In this document: piece by piece, positions 34,544 to 44,137 of the stretch
Layout of the letters: every line of letters starts with the position of its first letter
How positions within the stretch are numbered: the stretch's first letter is position 1
Origin: Arthrobacter sp. Bi83
GTDB lineage: Bacteria > Actinomycetota > Actinomycetes > Actinomycetales > Micrococcaceae
DNA length: 64,000 bases
Assembly (NCBI RefSeq): GCF_918698095.1
Contig: NZ_CAKKLY010000004.1
Location: forward strand, 62,001 to 126,000
Reading direction: 5' to 3'
Position numbers and translations under genes: made by a program
Notes under the pieces: generated by a model
What the model saw: the letters and a program-made list of their open reading frames with translations, nothing else
Database searches by the model: none
Told to the model about the DNA's origin: nothing

Positions 34544-37500
34544 TGGCCGCCGTGCTCCGTTGGGTACTGCAGTTCCGGCTATTGGTCCTCGTTCTGGCAG
34601 CGGGAATCCTGGGTTTTGGATTCACAAGTTTGCCAGCCATGTCGGTGGATGCATTCCCGGAATTCGCCCCACCGCAGGTTGAGATTCAGACGGAAGCCCT
34701 GGGGTTGTCTGCTGCCGAGGTTGAGCAGCTGATCACCTCCCCCATGGAGGCCGACTTGCTGAACGGTGTGGCCTGGGTGGAGGCAATCCGGTCCAAGTCG
34801 GTTCCGGGTCTTTCCTCGATCCAAATGGTCTTCCAGCCCGGGACCGACATCTTCAGGGCGCGTCAGCTTGTCGCGGAGCGTTTAACCCAAGCGCGGGCCC
34901 TGCCGAACGTCTCGGCGGCTCCTGTCCTGATGCAGCCACTGTCATCCACTAGCCGTGTCATGATGGTTCGTCTCACGTCTAAGCAGATGTCTGCCATCGA
35001 GATGTCCGTCCTGGCCCGGTGGACGATGAAGCCCGGGCTCCTGGCCGTACCCGGGGTTGCAAACGTCTCCATCTGGGGCCTGCGCGACCAGCAGTTGCAG
35101 GTCCTGGTGGATCCCGAGAAGCTTCAGGCCAAGGGCGTGACACTCGACCAAGTGATCCGGACCACCGGTAACTCCGTGTGGGTGTCCCCTTTAACCTTCC
35201 TGGAAGCTTCGACACCGGGCACAGGCGGTTTCCTGGAGACGGGGCACCAGCGCCTCGGAGTCCAGCATGTCCTGCCCATAACGACTCCCTTGGACCTGGG
35301 GAAAGTCAGTCTCCAGGGCCCGTCCGGAAAACTGCTTCTTGGGGATGTCGCCCGGGTCGAGACGGATCATCAACCGTTGATCGGTGACGCGGAGCCTGGC
35401 CAGGATGCCGAACTTCTGCTGGTGATCGAGAAGTTCCCGGAAACGAACACGATGGACGTCACCCGCGGCGTCGATGAGACACTGCACGCACTCCAGCCCG
35501 GTTTGCCCGGCGTTACGATCGACACCACAGTGTACCGGCAGGCTTCATTTATCCAGGAGGAGGTCGGCACCCTCGGCGTCGCGCTATTGATCACGCTAGT
35601 GCTGATAGCTGCAATGTTTGGCGCGTTCTTCCGATCCTGGCGCACAGCGCTCATCAGCCTGATCACTATTCCAGTGTCACTGACCGCCGCGGCTCTGCTG
35701 CTCTCCCTGCGCGGCGCCGGGTTGAACACCATGGTCCTGGCCGGCATGATCCTCGCCTTGGTGGTCATTGTGGGAGATATCGCTGAAGACCTTAGTGGCA
35801 CCATCCAGGCCTACCGGATGTCCGGTGGAGCCGATGCCGGAGAAGCGCGTGACGCCTTGGTGGCAGGTTCATTGCAGGCAGTTCGCACGCCTCTACTCTA
35901 CTCGTTGTTGATTATGGTACTGAGTGTCATCCCGGCGCTCTTTGTGCCAGGCGAGAACGGTGCGATGTTCGGACCCCTTGTCCTTTCCTATCTGCTCGCT
36001 CTGGCGGTCGCCATGGTGTTGGCGCTGACTGTTACCGCTGCACTGGTGTTCGTCCTGCCGATCGGCTCCTCCCCGAGACGGGAAGGGCCGGCGATGAAGC
36101 GTCTTCGTATTCGGTACGGCCGTCTTCTGTCGCGAGGGGCGGGCAAAACCGGGTGGGTGTTCGTAGCTGCCGCGGTGATTGCTGTGGCGGGGCTTGCACT
36201 AGCCCCGCAGCTGGCCTCGAACCAGCCTGTGGTGCCGGTGCTCGCGGACAAGACACTGGTGGTTCAGTGGAACGCTTTGTCGGGCACATCGGACCAGGAA
36301 ATGAGCCGGATCACTGAGACGGCCGTGCGTGAACTCAGGGCGCTGCCTGGAGTCTCAAACGTCGGAGCAGAGGTCGGACGGGCTATTACTTCAGACCAGG
36401 TGGGGGACGTCGGTTCCGGGGAACTTTGGGTGACGGTGGCTCCGGACGCGTCCTACCGTGACACGGCAGACACGGTCCAGAAGATTGTCGAGGGGTATCC
36501 GGGTCTTACGGCCAAAGTCTCGACCTACACCCAGCAGAAAATTGACCAGATCCGGGAAGCCGCTGATTCCGGCTTCGCGGTCCGGGTGTACGGGGTGGAC
36601 ATAACTACCATCCGTCAGAAGGCAGAGGAGGTGCGGCAGATCCTCGCGCGCACCGCTGGTGTAGTGAATCCGCATATCGACGCCCCCAACGAACAGCCAA
36701 TCGTCGAGGTCAAGGTTGATCTTGCCGCAGCACAGAAGGCGGGCGTGATACCCGGGGAAGTGCGACGTGCGGCTGCCGCTTTGCTTCAGGGCATCGACGT
36801 GGGCAACGTCTATGAACAGCAGAAGGTCTTCTCTGTAGTGGTGAAAGGAACGCCGTCGACCCGGAACAGCCTGACGAGCGTCCGCGAGCTGCTGATCGAT
36901 ACCCCCAAGGGCGGACATGTGCGTCTGGGCGACGTAGCCAAGGTCAGTGTTGTGGGAAACGAAGCGGTGATACTCCACGACGGCACGTCCCGGCGCGTAG
37001 ACGTGAAGGCTGACATTCAGGGGCGCGGGTTGAATGACGTGCAACAGGACATTAACAGGAGCTTGCAGCAGATCCAGTTCCCGCTGTCCTACCATGCCGA
37101 GATCCTCACCCAGTACGAACAGCAGCAAAACAATTTCCGTTGGCTGGGGCTGCTGGCGGCAATCGCTGCCTTCGGCATCCTGGTCCTGCTCCAGACAGCT
37201 CTGGGAGGGTGGCGGCTCGCAGCTGCTGTCTTCCTGGGACTGATCGTTTCCCTCTCCGGAGGCGTCCTTGCGGCCTTCGCTGCCGGCGGGATCAACTCCT
37301 TGATTTCGCTCGTCGCATTCTCGGCAGTCCTCGGAATTGCGGCCCGGAGCTCTCTTCTTCTCGCAGCCAGGGTCCGACAACTTCAGTCCGGGCGCGAGAC
37401 CGCCACGGGGGCTGAACTGGTCGTCCGGGCAGCGCGGGACCGGCTACGGCCGACCCTCGGGTCTGCCTTGATGACGGGTCTGGCTGTCCTTCCGCTGGTT

Positions 37501-37695
37501 CTGTTCGGTGGTACGACCGGCGCGGAGATCATGCTGCCGCTAGCCGTCATCATCTGGGGCGGGCTGCTGACAACGACGCTCTTCGTTCTCTTTGTCCTGC
37601 CCGCCGTGCTGCTACGCTTCGCGCCTGATCGCGCAGTGAGCCGCCGGATCAACGGCAACCCCCTGTCGAGGCCTGAAAGCCGGAATGCATCATGA
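34540..37695 (+). CDS. RND-type efflux pump, CusA/CzcA-like (first copy)
   Basis: A 1051-residue resistance-nodulation-division transporter. It has the heavy-metal-efflux opening (DAFPEFAPPQVEIQTEALGL), two large extracytoplasmic loops, and membrane segments in the usual 1+5+1+5 layout. In the TM4 relay region, numbered from ATG 34540, Asp413 and Asp417 in VGDIAED are kept, but the usual following Glu is Ser. The family expels Cu(I)/Ag(I) or Zn/Co/Cd by proton exchange. The start at 34540 is preferred to GTG 34531 because of the ATGA overlap with the short ORF. Codon use is less GC-biased than in neighbouring genes. Confidence 0.85.
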   Translation: MMAAVLRWVLQFRLLVLVLAAGILGFGFTSLPAMSVDAFPEFAPPQVEIQTEALGLSAAEVEQLITSPMEADLLNGVAWVEAIRSKSVPGLSSIQMVFQPGTDIFRARQLVAERLTQARALPNVSAAPVLMQPLSSTSRVMMVRLTSKQMSAIEMSVLARWTMKPGLLAVPGVANVSIWGLRDQQLQVLVDPEKLQAKGVTLDQVIRTTGNSVWVSPLTFLEASTPGTGGFLETGHQRLGVQHVLPITTPLDLGKVSLQGPSGKLLLGDVARVETDHQPLIGDAEPGQDAELLLVIEKFPETNTMDVTRGVDETLHALQPGLPGVTIDTTVYRQASFIQEEVGTLGVALLITLVLIAAMFGAFFRSWRTALISLITIPVSLTAAALLLSLRGAGLNTMVLAGMILALVVIVGDIAEDLSGTIQAYRMSGGADAGEARDALVAGSLQAVRTPLLYSLLIMVLSVIPALFVPGENGAMFGPLVLSYLLALAVAMVLALTVTAALVFVLPIGSSPRREGPAMKRLRIRYGRLLSRGAGKTGWVFVAAAVIAVAGLALAPQLASNQPVVPVLADKTLVVQWNALSGTSDQEMSRITETAVRELRALPGVSNVGAEVGRAITSDQVGDVGSGELWVTVAPDASYRDTADTVQKIVEGYPGLTAKVSTYTQQKIDQIREAADSGFAVRVYGVDITTIRQKAEEVRQILARTAGVVNPHIDAPNEQPIVEVKVDLAAAQKAGVIPGEVRRAAAALLQGIDVGNVYEQQKVFSVVVKGTPSTRNSLTSVRELLIDTPKGGHVRLGDVAKVSVVGNEAVILHDGTSRRVDVKADIQGRGLNDVQQDINRSLQQIQFPLSYHAEILTQYEQQQNNFRWLGLLAAIAAFGILVLLQTALGGWRLAAAVFLGLIVSLSGGVLAAFAAGGINSLISLVAFSAVLGIAARSSLLLAARVRQLQSGRETATGAELVVRAARDRLRPTLGSALMTGLAVLPLVLFGGTTGAEIMLPLAVIIWGGLLTTTLFVLFVLPAVLLRFAPDRAVSRRINGNPLSRPESRNAS

Positions 37696-38147
37696 GTCCA
37701 TTAAATGCTCCTCGTGAGCGCAGCCTTTTCGTTCTGATCATCTTGGTCCTCGTGGCATTATGTTTGCCGGGCTGCAGCCAGCCGCCGGTGGAGACTGCGA
37801 CCGGGGACGCCGCTGCGCGCCTGGAAACTGTGCCGGGAACAGACCTCAGCAAGGTCACTCTGACTGAGCAAGCCGTCAGGAACATCGGGCTGGAGACGAG
37901 CACGGTGAGTGCCGACCCGAAGAGCAAGAAGCTCAGTGTCCCCTACGAGGCGATCCTGTATGACAGCCAGGGAAAGACCTGGGTCTACACGAATCCCGAG
38001 CCCCTGGTCTACGTTCGCGGCTCCGTGACCGTCGAGCGCATCGACGGGCAGATCGCCCGGCTGGCTGACGGCCCGGCGCCCGGCACTACCGTAGTCACCT
38101 TGGGAGCCGAGGAACTGCTCGGCGCAGAGTTGGATACGGCCCACTAG
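37692..38147 (+). CDS. Lipoprotein resembling a miniature RND periplasmic adaptor
   Basis: A 151-residue lipoprotein. A basic N-terminus and hydrophobic SLFVLIILVLVALC lead to the lipobox LPGC (Cys28), giving a membrane-anchored extracytoplasmic protein. The rest matches the C-terminal membrane-proximal part of CusB/HlyD adaptors: LTEQAVRNIGLETSTV, VPYEAILYDSQGKTWVYTNPEPLVYVRG and GTTVVTLGAEELLGAEL. The hairpin and lipoyl domains are absent, fitting a Gram-positive cell with no outer-membrane channel to reach. It overlaps the first pump (ATGA) and sits 1 base before the second. Confidence 0.8.
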   Translation: MSPLNAPRERSLFVLIILVLVALCLPGCSQPPVETATGDAAARLETVPGTDLSKVTLTEQAVRNIGLETSTVSADPKSKKLSVPYEAILYDSQGKTWVYTNPEPLVYVRGSVTVERIDGQIARLADGPAPGTTVVTLGAEELLGAELDTAH

Positions 38148-38148
38148 C

Positions 38149-41100
38149 ATGAGGTGGATCATAGGAATCAGCCTCAAATTCAGGACAATAGTCGTTGCCT
38201 TGGCCAGCGTCATCATGCTGCTGGGTTCCCTCCAGCTAAGCGGAGCGTCCATAGATGTCTTTCCTGAATTCGCGCCTCCACGTGTCGAAATTCAGACTGC
38301 CTGCCTGGGTTTGACCGCGCAAGAAGTTGAAGAACTGGTCAGCGTGCCCATCGAGGCCTCCCTCAGCGGCATGCCCGGCCTGGACGAACTGCGGTCGAAA
38401 TCCGTGCCCCAGCTGTCCTCGATTCTGCTGGTCTTCAAACAGGGCACCGACCTGCTCAACGCGCGCCAACTGGTAGCCGAGCGCATGGCCGCGGTGACCT
38501 CAGCGCTGCCGACATGGGCCGCCCCCCCGGTAATGCTGCAGCCGCTTTCTTCGACGAGCCGCGTCATGAAAATCGGCATGACCTCCTCCAGCCGGTCCTT
38601 GATCGAAATGTCCATGCTCTCTTACTGGGACATCCGGGCGCGGATACTCCGGGTCCCGGGCGTAGCCAACGTCGCCATCTGGGGCGAACGACTCCAGATG
38701 CTCCAGGTCCAGGTCCAACCGGAGCGGCTCAAGGCCGAAAAAGTCACTCTCAACCAAGTCATGGAAGTCACTGCGGGGGCCGTGGACGCGGGGCTGCTCC
38801 AATACTCCCCCGGGAAATTCATCGGGACGGGCGGCTTCGTCGGCACCCCAAATCAGCGGATGAGCGTCCGGCATGTCCAGCCGATCACCAGCCCCGCTGA
38901 TCTGGCCCGGATCACCATCCGCGAGAAGGACGGCGTCGCGCTGCACCTGAGTGATGTTGCCCGGGTCGTCGAAGATCACCAGCCGCTTATCGGTGACGCC
39001 GTCATCAACAACGGCCACGGACTCATGCTCATCGTCGAAAAGCTTCCCTGGGGGAACACCCTGGATGTGACCAAGGGAGTCGAGGAAGCCCTTCACGAGC
39101 TCCAACCAGGCATGAGCGGCATCAGCTTTGACACCACCATCTTCCGGCCGGCGAGCTTTATCGAGGAGGCTATTTCCAACCTCAGCCTCGCCCTGCTCCT
39201 TGGCTGTCTGTTGGTGGTGATGATTCTCAGCGCGTTCCTCTTCCAATGGCGCACCGCCCTGATCAGCCTTGTCGCCATTCCCCTCTCCTTGCTGACGGCG
39301 GCACTCGTCCTCTACTTCACAGCCAGTGCGATCAACACCATGGTCCTCGCCGGGCTGGTCATCGCCGTCGGAGTTGTCGTCGACGACGCGATCATCGACG
39401 TCGAAAACATCATGCGCCGGCTACGACAGCACCGCGCCCGCGGCAGCGACGAACCAACGGCTTCCGTGGTCCTGAAAGCCTCGCTTGAAATGCGCAGTCC
39501 CATTGTCTACGCAACCTTGATCATTGTTGTGGCTTCCCTACCCATCTTCTTCCTGAACGGACTGACCGGCGTCTTCTTCAGGCCGCTGGCCGTCTCCTAC
39601 ACACTCGCGGTCCTGGCTTCAATGCTGGTCGCGCTGACTGTCACCCCGGCGCTGGCCCTGATTCTGTTGGGCAGGGCCAAACTAGAGGAGCGCGAACCGC
39701 CGCTGGTCCGCGTACTCAAGCGCGGATACCACACGGTCCTGTCCCGGATCATGAACCGGCCCCGCTACGGCTATGCGGGTTTCGGTGCCCTGGCGCTCAC
39801 GGGACTGGCGATCGCTCCCTTGCTGGGCCAGTCCTTGTTCCCCACATTCAAGGAACGGGACTTCCTGATGCACTGGGTCGCCGAGCCCGGCACCTCGGTG
39901 GCAGAGGAATACCGGATCGCTCAAAGGGGCTGCGATGCATTGCTTAAAGTACCCGGGGTGCTTAATTGTGGATCACACATTGGACAGGCATTCCAGGCAG
40001 ACGAAATAGTCGGCGTCAACGCCGGTGAAAACTGGATCAGCATCGACCGCCACGCCGACTATGAAAAGACGGTTGCAGCAGTCCAAGAAGTTGTTGACGG
40101 TTACCCTGGCCTTCACCGTGACGTGCAGACATATCTGAAGGAGAGAATCGAAGAGGTCATCACCGGCGCCAGCGAACCCATCCTCGTCCGTGTCTATGGC
40201 GATGACCTCAACGTGCTGCGTGAACAAGCCCAAAAAATCAAGGAGCTGATGGACGGAATTCAGGGAACCGACGAACCCCATGTCTCCCTGGAAGTCGAAG
40301 TTCCGCAGATTACCGTCAAGGTAAATCTCGAAGCAGCCAAGAAGTACGGCCTGAAACCCGGCGACGTCAGACGCGCGGCCGCGACCCTCGTAGCCGGAGA
40401 GGAAGTCGGCGACGTCTTCCGGGATGGCAGGGCCTACGACGTCCAGGTCTGGAGCACCCCCGAAACCCGCGCCAGCGTCACCAGCATTCAGGACCTCCCG
40501 ATCGATACACCTGCCGGGTCGCACGTCCGACTGGCCGACGTCGCAGCGGTCAGCGTGCAGCCGACCCCGAACCTCATCGACCGCACCAACGGATCCCGCC
40601 GGGTCGAGGTCGGATCATTCATCGACAGCGGAGCAGACCTGGGACAGGTCGTCACCCAGTTGCAGGACCGCCTGCAGGGCCTTGACCTGCCGGCCGGCTA
40701 CAGCATCCAGCTGCTCGGTGAATACACTGAACGACAGGCGGCCACCGAACGACTGACGATTTTCGCCATCGCCGCGATCCTGCTGATCCTCCTGTTTCTG
40801 CAGACCTCCTTCCGGAGCTGGCGGCTGGCCGTACTCGCCCTTCTGACCCTTCCAATAGCGCTCGTCGGCGGAGTGTTCGCCGCATACTTCACGGGCGGTG
40901 TCCTCTCACTCGGATCGCTCGTTGGCTTCCTTACCGTGATGGGCATCGCAGCGCGAAACGGCATCCTGCTCATCAGCCACTGCCAGCATCTGGAACGGAA
41001 CGAGGGCGAAGCATTCAGCCGGGCGCTCGTGCTGCGCGGCGCAGGAGAAAGACTCTCACCGATCCTCATGACCACCCTCGCCACCGGGTTGGCACTGGTG

Positions 41101-41361
41101 CCCCTGGTCGTCATGGGCAACATCCCCGGCCACGAAATCGAACATCCCATGGCCGTCGTCATCCTTGGCGGCCTCCTTACCTCCACCCTCCTCAACCTGT
41201 TCATCGTTCCATCCCTTTATCTCCGCTTCGCCAAGGCACGGCCAAGCCACGGTGGCACCCGGCGGGACGGAACGAAGGTGTCGGCGCTGCCCTTCCTGAG
41301 GTCCCGACGCGTAGCTACTGTCGGTGTGGAGAATCCAGATCAACCCGGCACGTCCGGTTAG
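38149..41361 (+). CDS. RND-type efflux pump, CusA/CzcA-like (second copy)
   Basis: A 1070-residue RND transporter paralogous to the pump at 34540. The same opening motif appears (DVFPEFAPPRVEIQTACLGL), with about 12 membrane segments and two large outer loops. The TM4 proton-relay motif is complete: Asp412, Asp413, Asp417 and Glu419 in VVVDDAIIDVEN. The full motif, absent in the first copy, suggests this is the main proton-driven subunit; the two may form mixed trimers (inference). It ends 15 bases before a strong bidirectional terminator facing the multicopper oxidase gene. Confidence 0.9.
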   Translation: MRWIIGISLKFRTIVVALASVIMLLGSLQLSGASIDVFPEFAPPRVEIQTACLGLTAQEVEELVSVPIEASLSGMPGLDELRSKSVPQLSSILLVFKQGTDLLNARQLVAERMAAVTSALPTWAAPPVMLQPLSSTSRVMKIGMTSSSRSLIEMSMLSYWDIRARILRVPGVANVAIWGERLQMLQVQVQPERLKAEKVTLNQVMEVTAGAVDAGLLQYSPGKFIGTGGFVGTPNQRMSVRHVQPITSPADLARITIREKDGVALHLSDVARVVEDHQPLIGDAVINNGHGLMLIVEKLPWGNTLDVTKGVEEALHELQPGMSGISFDTTIFRPASFIEEAISNLSLALLLGCLLVVMILSAFLFQWRTALISLVAIPLSLLTAALVLYFTASAINTMVLAGLVIAVGVVVDDAIIDVENIMRRLRQHRARGSDEPTASVVLKASLEMRSPIVYATLIIVVASLPIFFLNGLTGVFFRPLAVSYTLAVLASMLVALTVTPALALILLGRAKLEEREPPLVRVLKRGYHTVLSRIMNRPRYGYAGFGALALTGLAIAPLLGQSLFPTFKERDFLMHWVAEPGTSVAEEYRIAQRGCDALLKVPGVLNCGSHIGQAFQADEIVGVNAGENWISIDRHADYEKTVAAVQEVVDGYPGLHRDVQTYLKERIEEVITGASEPILVRVYGDDLNVLREQAQKIKELMDGIQGTDEPHVSLEVEVPQITVKVNLEAAKKYGLKPGDVRRAAATLVAGEEVGDVFRDGRAYDVQVWSTPETRASVTSIQDLPIDTPAGSHVRLADVAAVSVQPTPNLIDRTNGSRRVEVGSFIDSGADLGQVVTQLQDRLQGLDLPAGYSIQLLGEYTERQAATERLTIFAIAAILLILLFLQTSFRSWRLAVLALLTLPIALVGGVFAAYFTGGVLSLGSLVGFLTVMGIAARNGILLISHCQHLERNEGEAFSRALVLRGAGERLSPILMTTLATGLALVPLVVMGNIPGHEIEHPMAVVILGGLLTSTLLNLFIVPSLYLRFAKARPSHGGTRRDGTKVSALPFLRSRRVATVGVENPDQPGTSG

Positions 41362-41375
41362 TGCATCCCGGCGTA

Positions 41376-41401
41376 CGGAGTGGTCAACTCAGACCACTCC
41401 G
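41376..41401. terminator. Bidirectional terminator between RND operon and multicopper oxidase
   Basis: CGGAGTGGTC-AACTCA-GACCACTCCG is a perfect 10-bp stem with a 6-base loop in the 74-bp gap between two converging genes. Well placed to end transcription from both sides. Confidence 0.85.
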
Positions 41402-41435
41402 GACGCGGGAGCGAACTCCCAGTCATGGATTTAAC

Positions 41436-43130
41436 TCATGTCCCTGCAGGAAAAAGCGGCCGGTACACCGGTGGGAAGGCGTTCGCGGGCAGGGGGTCAT
41501 GCTTGGGCGGGTCAGCGGTGATTGGGTCGTTGGTCCGCAAATTAGCCACCGCGTACTGAAACATCATGTCGTGGTCCTCGTGTACCAGGTTGTGGCAGTG
41601 GATCATGTACCGCCCTCCCTCCTGCGCGGTGGCGTCGAACTGCATCAGCGTGGTGATGGACTCGTTCTCGCCGGCGTAGAAGACGTCCTTGGGGCCGCCT
41701 TCCCAGGCGAAGGGTTTGCCGCCGTTGGTGTTGCGGGCGATGATTTTGGCGTCAATCAGATGGATGTGTACCGGGTGGAACCATCCTCCGGATTGGTTAA
41801 TGATGGTCCATTGCTCGACGGCGAAGGGCTGCGGGTTGCCGAACAACTTGGTGAATCCGGACCTTTCCACGTCGTCCCACAGGACCCCGTTGATGCTCCA
41901 CTGGCCGTTCTGGCGCTCGAACCTGAGCTGCCTCTTCACCGTGGCCATCTGCGGGGTCAGGCTCATCGTGTCGATGCCGCCCCGGGACGCGGTGGGTGAC
42001 CCCCCGCCGTCGAGCCTCGACGGGATGGACGAGATGGACCCTGCCCGGGAGCCCGAATCGGCCACCACCTGGAACCGCATGATCTTGCCCGTGTTGGCAA
42101 AGTCGATGTTGTTCTTGTTGCTGAGGTTGCGCAGGTCAACCGTCTGCCCGGGCCTGTACTTGCGGAAGTCGATCAGGATTTCGGTGCGCTCCGCAGTACC
42201 CATTCGCCATGACGCAACGGCCTGGACCACCGGCGTCATGCCGGCATCGGTGGCAACGATGTGGACGGGTTCACCGTTGGAGAGGGTCGGCCGGTAGGAG
42301 CGTGAGATCGATGCGTCGAGCACGCGGAAACGGTAAATGCGCGGCTTGACCTTCATGGTCGGCCACGGCACCCCGTTGACCAGGATTACGTCACCCCACA
42401 GCCCCTTTTGGCCGTTGTCGTTGTACCCGAGCGAGCCGTCCGACTGGAACAGTGCGTCGGAAAGCATCAGCGGCACGTCGAACTCACCTTGCGGCAGCTG
42501 CGCCCGCTCAAAACGGTCCGTCAGCGGGTAGAACGCGGCCAGTCCTGAATACACATTCTGGGCAGTGATGTGGTGCTTGTGGTCGTGGTACCAAAGCGTG
42601 CGGGCCGCCTGCCTGTTGGGATAGTGGTAATTCTTGAAGAAGCCGGGAACGGTGATGTCATTCGCATAGCCGTCGTACTGGGGCAGGGAAGCCGAGCCGT
42701 GCAGGTGCGTGGAGGTGCTGAATGTCCCCGGTTGGAGCAGCCCCTGCTGCGGGAACGCATTGCGGATCCGCACCTCGATCCGGGTGCCCTGCTTGGCCCG
42801 GATGGTGGGACCCGGGAAGATTCCGTTGTACCCGGCCACAGTGCTGGTGAGGCCCGGCAGCATGTGAGCCTGTCCGAGCTTCTGGGTGAGAGCGTAGCGC
42901 TCGAAAGGTCGCTTGGGGTCGCCGCCGTCGAAGCCCCGCTGAAAAGGCACGAGCTCGGGCGGCCGCCGGAAGGTTGCCCTATACGGGACTGGCGTGTTCT
43001 GCGGTGCGAGCTGGCTCCGGTTGATATCCTGTGTGGTCGCCGCCGGCTCAGCCCCGCCAGCCGACGCTGCCCCGGTCATGGCCGCAGCGCCCACCACCCC
43101 CAGCCTCAGTACTTCCCTGCGAGACGTCAT
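41436..43130 (-). CDS. Tat-exported multicopper oxidase (CueO/CotA/bilirubin oxidase-like)
   Basis: A 564-residue three-domain copper oxidase. All copper motifs are present: HLHG (142-145), HDHKHH (182-187), HPVHIHL, and HCHNLVHEDHDMM from residue 511, with the type 1 Cys512 and an axial Met. The N-terminal SRREVLRLG is a twin-arginine signal, so the enzyme is folded with copper before export. Such enzymes oxidise Cu(I) to less toxic Cu(II) or phenols. A GGAGGAG site precedes ATG 43130, ruling out the longer upstream frame. It faces the RND pumps, suggesting joint copper defence. Confidence 0.9.
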   Translation of the reverse strand: MTSRREVLRLGVVGAAAMTGAASAGGAEPAATTQDINRSQLAPQNTPVPYRATFRRPPELVPFQRGFDGGDPKRPFERYALTQKLGQAHMLPGLTSTVAGYNGIFPGPTIRAKQGTRIEVRIRNAFPQQGLLQPGTFSTSTHLHGSASLPQYDGYANDITVPGFFKNYHYPNRQAARTLWYHDHKHHITAQNVYSGLAAFYPLTDRFERAQLPQGEFDVPLMLSDALFQSDGSLGYNDNGQKGLWGDVILVNGVPWPTMKVKPRIYRFRVLDASISRSYRPTLSNGEPVHIVATDAGMTPVVQAVASWRMGTAERTEILIDFRKYRPGQTVDLRNLSNKNNIDFANTGKIMRFQVVADSGSRAGSISSIPSRLDGGGSPTASRGGIDTMSLTPQMATVKRQLRFERQNGQWSINGVLWDDVERSGFTKLFGNPQPFAVEQWTIINQSGGWFHPVHIHLIDAKIIARNTNGGKPFAWEGGPKDVFYAGENESITTLMQFDATAQEGGRYMIHCHNLVHEDHDMMFQYAVANLRTNDPITADPPKHDPLPANAFPPVYRPLFPAGT

Positions 43131-43445
43131 CGTCTCCTCCAGACATTGGGATTGTGTATCTTGACATACAGCGGGCCCGCGACCGAAAGCCACGAGTCCG
43201 CCTTCCCCCCTGGAGGTGCAGAGACCTGAGTTGCAACGACTCAAGTGTTCGCCGGACACGTTGGGAAAACCATGGAAGCGTTGGCGTTCGTGACTGCGCG
43301 TCAACCCAAATGAGGCGTTGACGAACCGGCACGGCAGCATCCATGTGGGCACGGGACGGAGAGTGTCGCGGCCTCCGCGCCTGATGCCCGCACCCGCCAG
43401 GGATGGTGGCTGGTTGCGTGACGCCACCCGGAGTTAAGATCAGGC
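43131..43445. other. Divergent intergenic region (multicopper oxidase / LysE exporter)
   Basis: About 315 bp with no supported gene. A plus-strand TTGACA (43161-43166) has no matching -10 box. No metal-regulator palindrome was recognised by eye, though the oxidase promoter should lie here. Confidence 0.5.
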
Positions 43446-44081
43446 ATGGTCCCTGTGACGAATCTGCTGGCCTTTGCCGTTGTCGCCGCGCTGCTGATTG
43501 CCGTCCCCGGCCCGAGTGTCCTGTTTGTCATTGGACGGTCGCTTGCTTTGGGTAGGCGCGGCGGCCTGCTCAGCGTCCTGGGCAACGCCGCCGGTGAACT
43601 TCTGCAGGTCGCAACCGTGGCGCTGGGCCTCGGCGTGGTGCTGGCGCAGTCGCTGGTCCTTTTCACGGTCATCAGATTGGCCGGAGCTGCATACCTCGTT
43701 TACCTCGGCATCCAAGCGGTCAGGAAACGCCGGGGACGGTCGGCCGGGCCGGATCCATTACGTTCCGCCTCCACCCGGCGAATCCTTCGGGAAGGCTTCC
43801 TCGTGGGAGCCACCAACCCCAAATCGGTCGTGTTCTTCGTCGCGGTACTCCCTCAGTTCGTGGACCATGCCGCGGGCGCCATCCCGCTCCAGCTCGCCAT
43901 GCTCGGCGCCACGTTCCTGGCGATCGCCCTCGTCTCGGACAGCATCTGGGCCGTCGCCGCCGGCACGGCCAGGCAATGGTTCGCGCGCTCGCCGCGCCGA
44001 GTCGCCGCGGTCAGCACTACCGGCGGAGTGATCATGATCGGCCTCGGGGGCACCCTGGCCCTGACCGGCACCAAGGGATAG
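43446..44081 (+). CDS. LysE/RhtB-family amino acid exporter
   Basis: A 211-residue membrane protein with five to six hydrophobic segments. The LysE-family signature VPGPSVLFVIGRSLALGRRGGLLSVLGNAAGE lies at residues 16-48, and LVGATNPKSVVFFVAVLPQFV in the middle. Members export basic amino acids, homoserine or threonine by proton exchange. The substrate cannot be assigned. It is a single-gene unit convergent with ggt. Confidence 0.9.
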   Translation: MVPVTNLLAFAVVAALLIAVPGPSVLFVIGRSLALGRRGGLLSVLGNAAGELLQVATVALGLGVVLAQSLVLFTVIRLAGAAYLVYLGIQAVRKRRGRSAGPDPLRSASTRRILREGFLVGATNPKSVVFFVAVLPQFVDHAAGAIPLQLAMLGATFLAIALVSDSIWAVAAGTARQWFARSPRRVAAVSTTGGVIMIGLGGTLALTGTKG

Positions 44082-44137
44082 CTCCGACCCCAGAACCCGC
44101 CGAGTGGTCCGGGCTTCACCTTGGTACCGCGCGGACC

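Noticed and set aside
41361..41999. Plus-strand open frame of 212 codons after the second RND pump
   Set aside because: It crosses the bidirectional terminator and lies opposite the 3' end of the multicopper oxidase gene.
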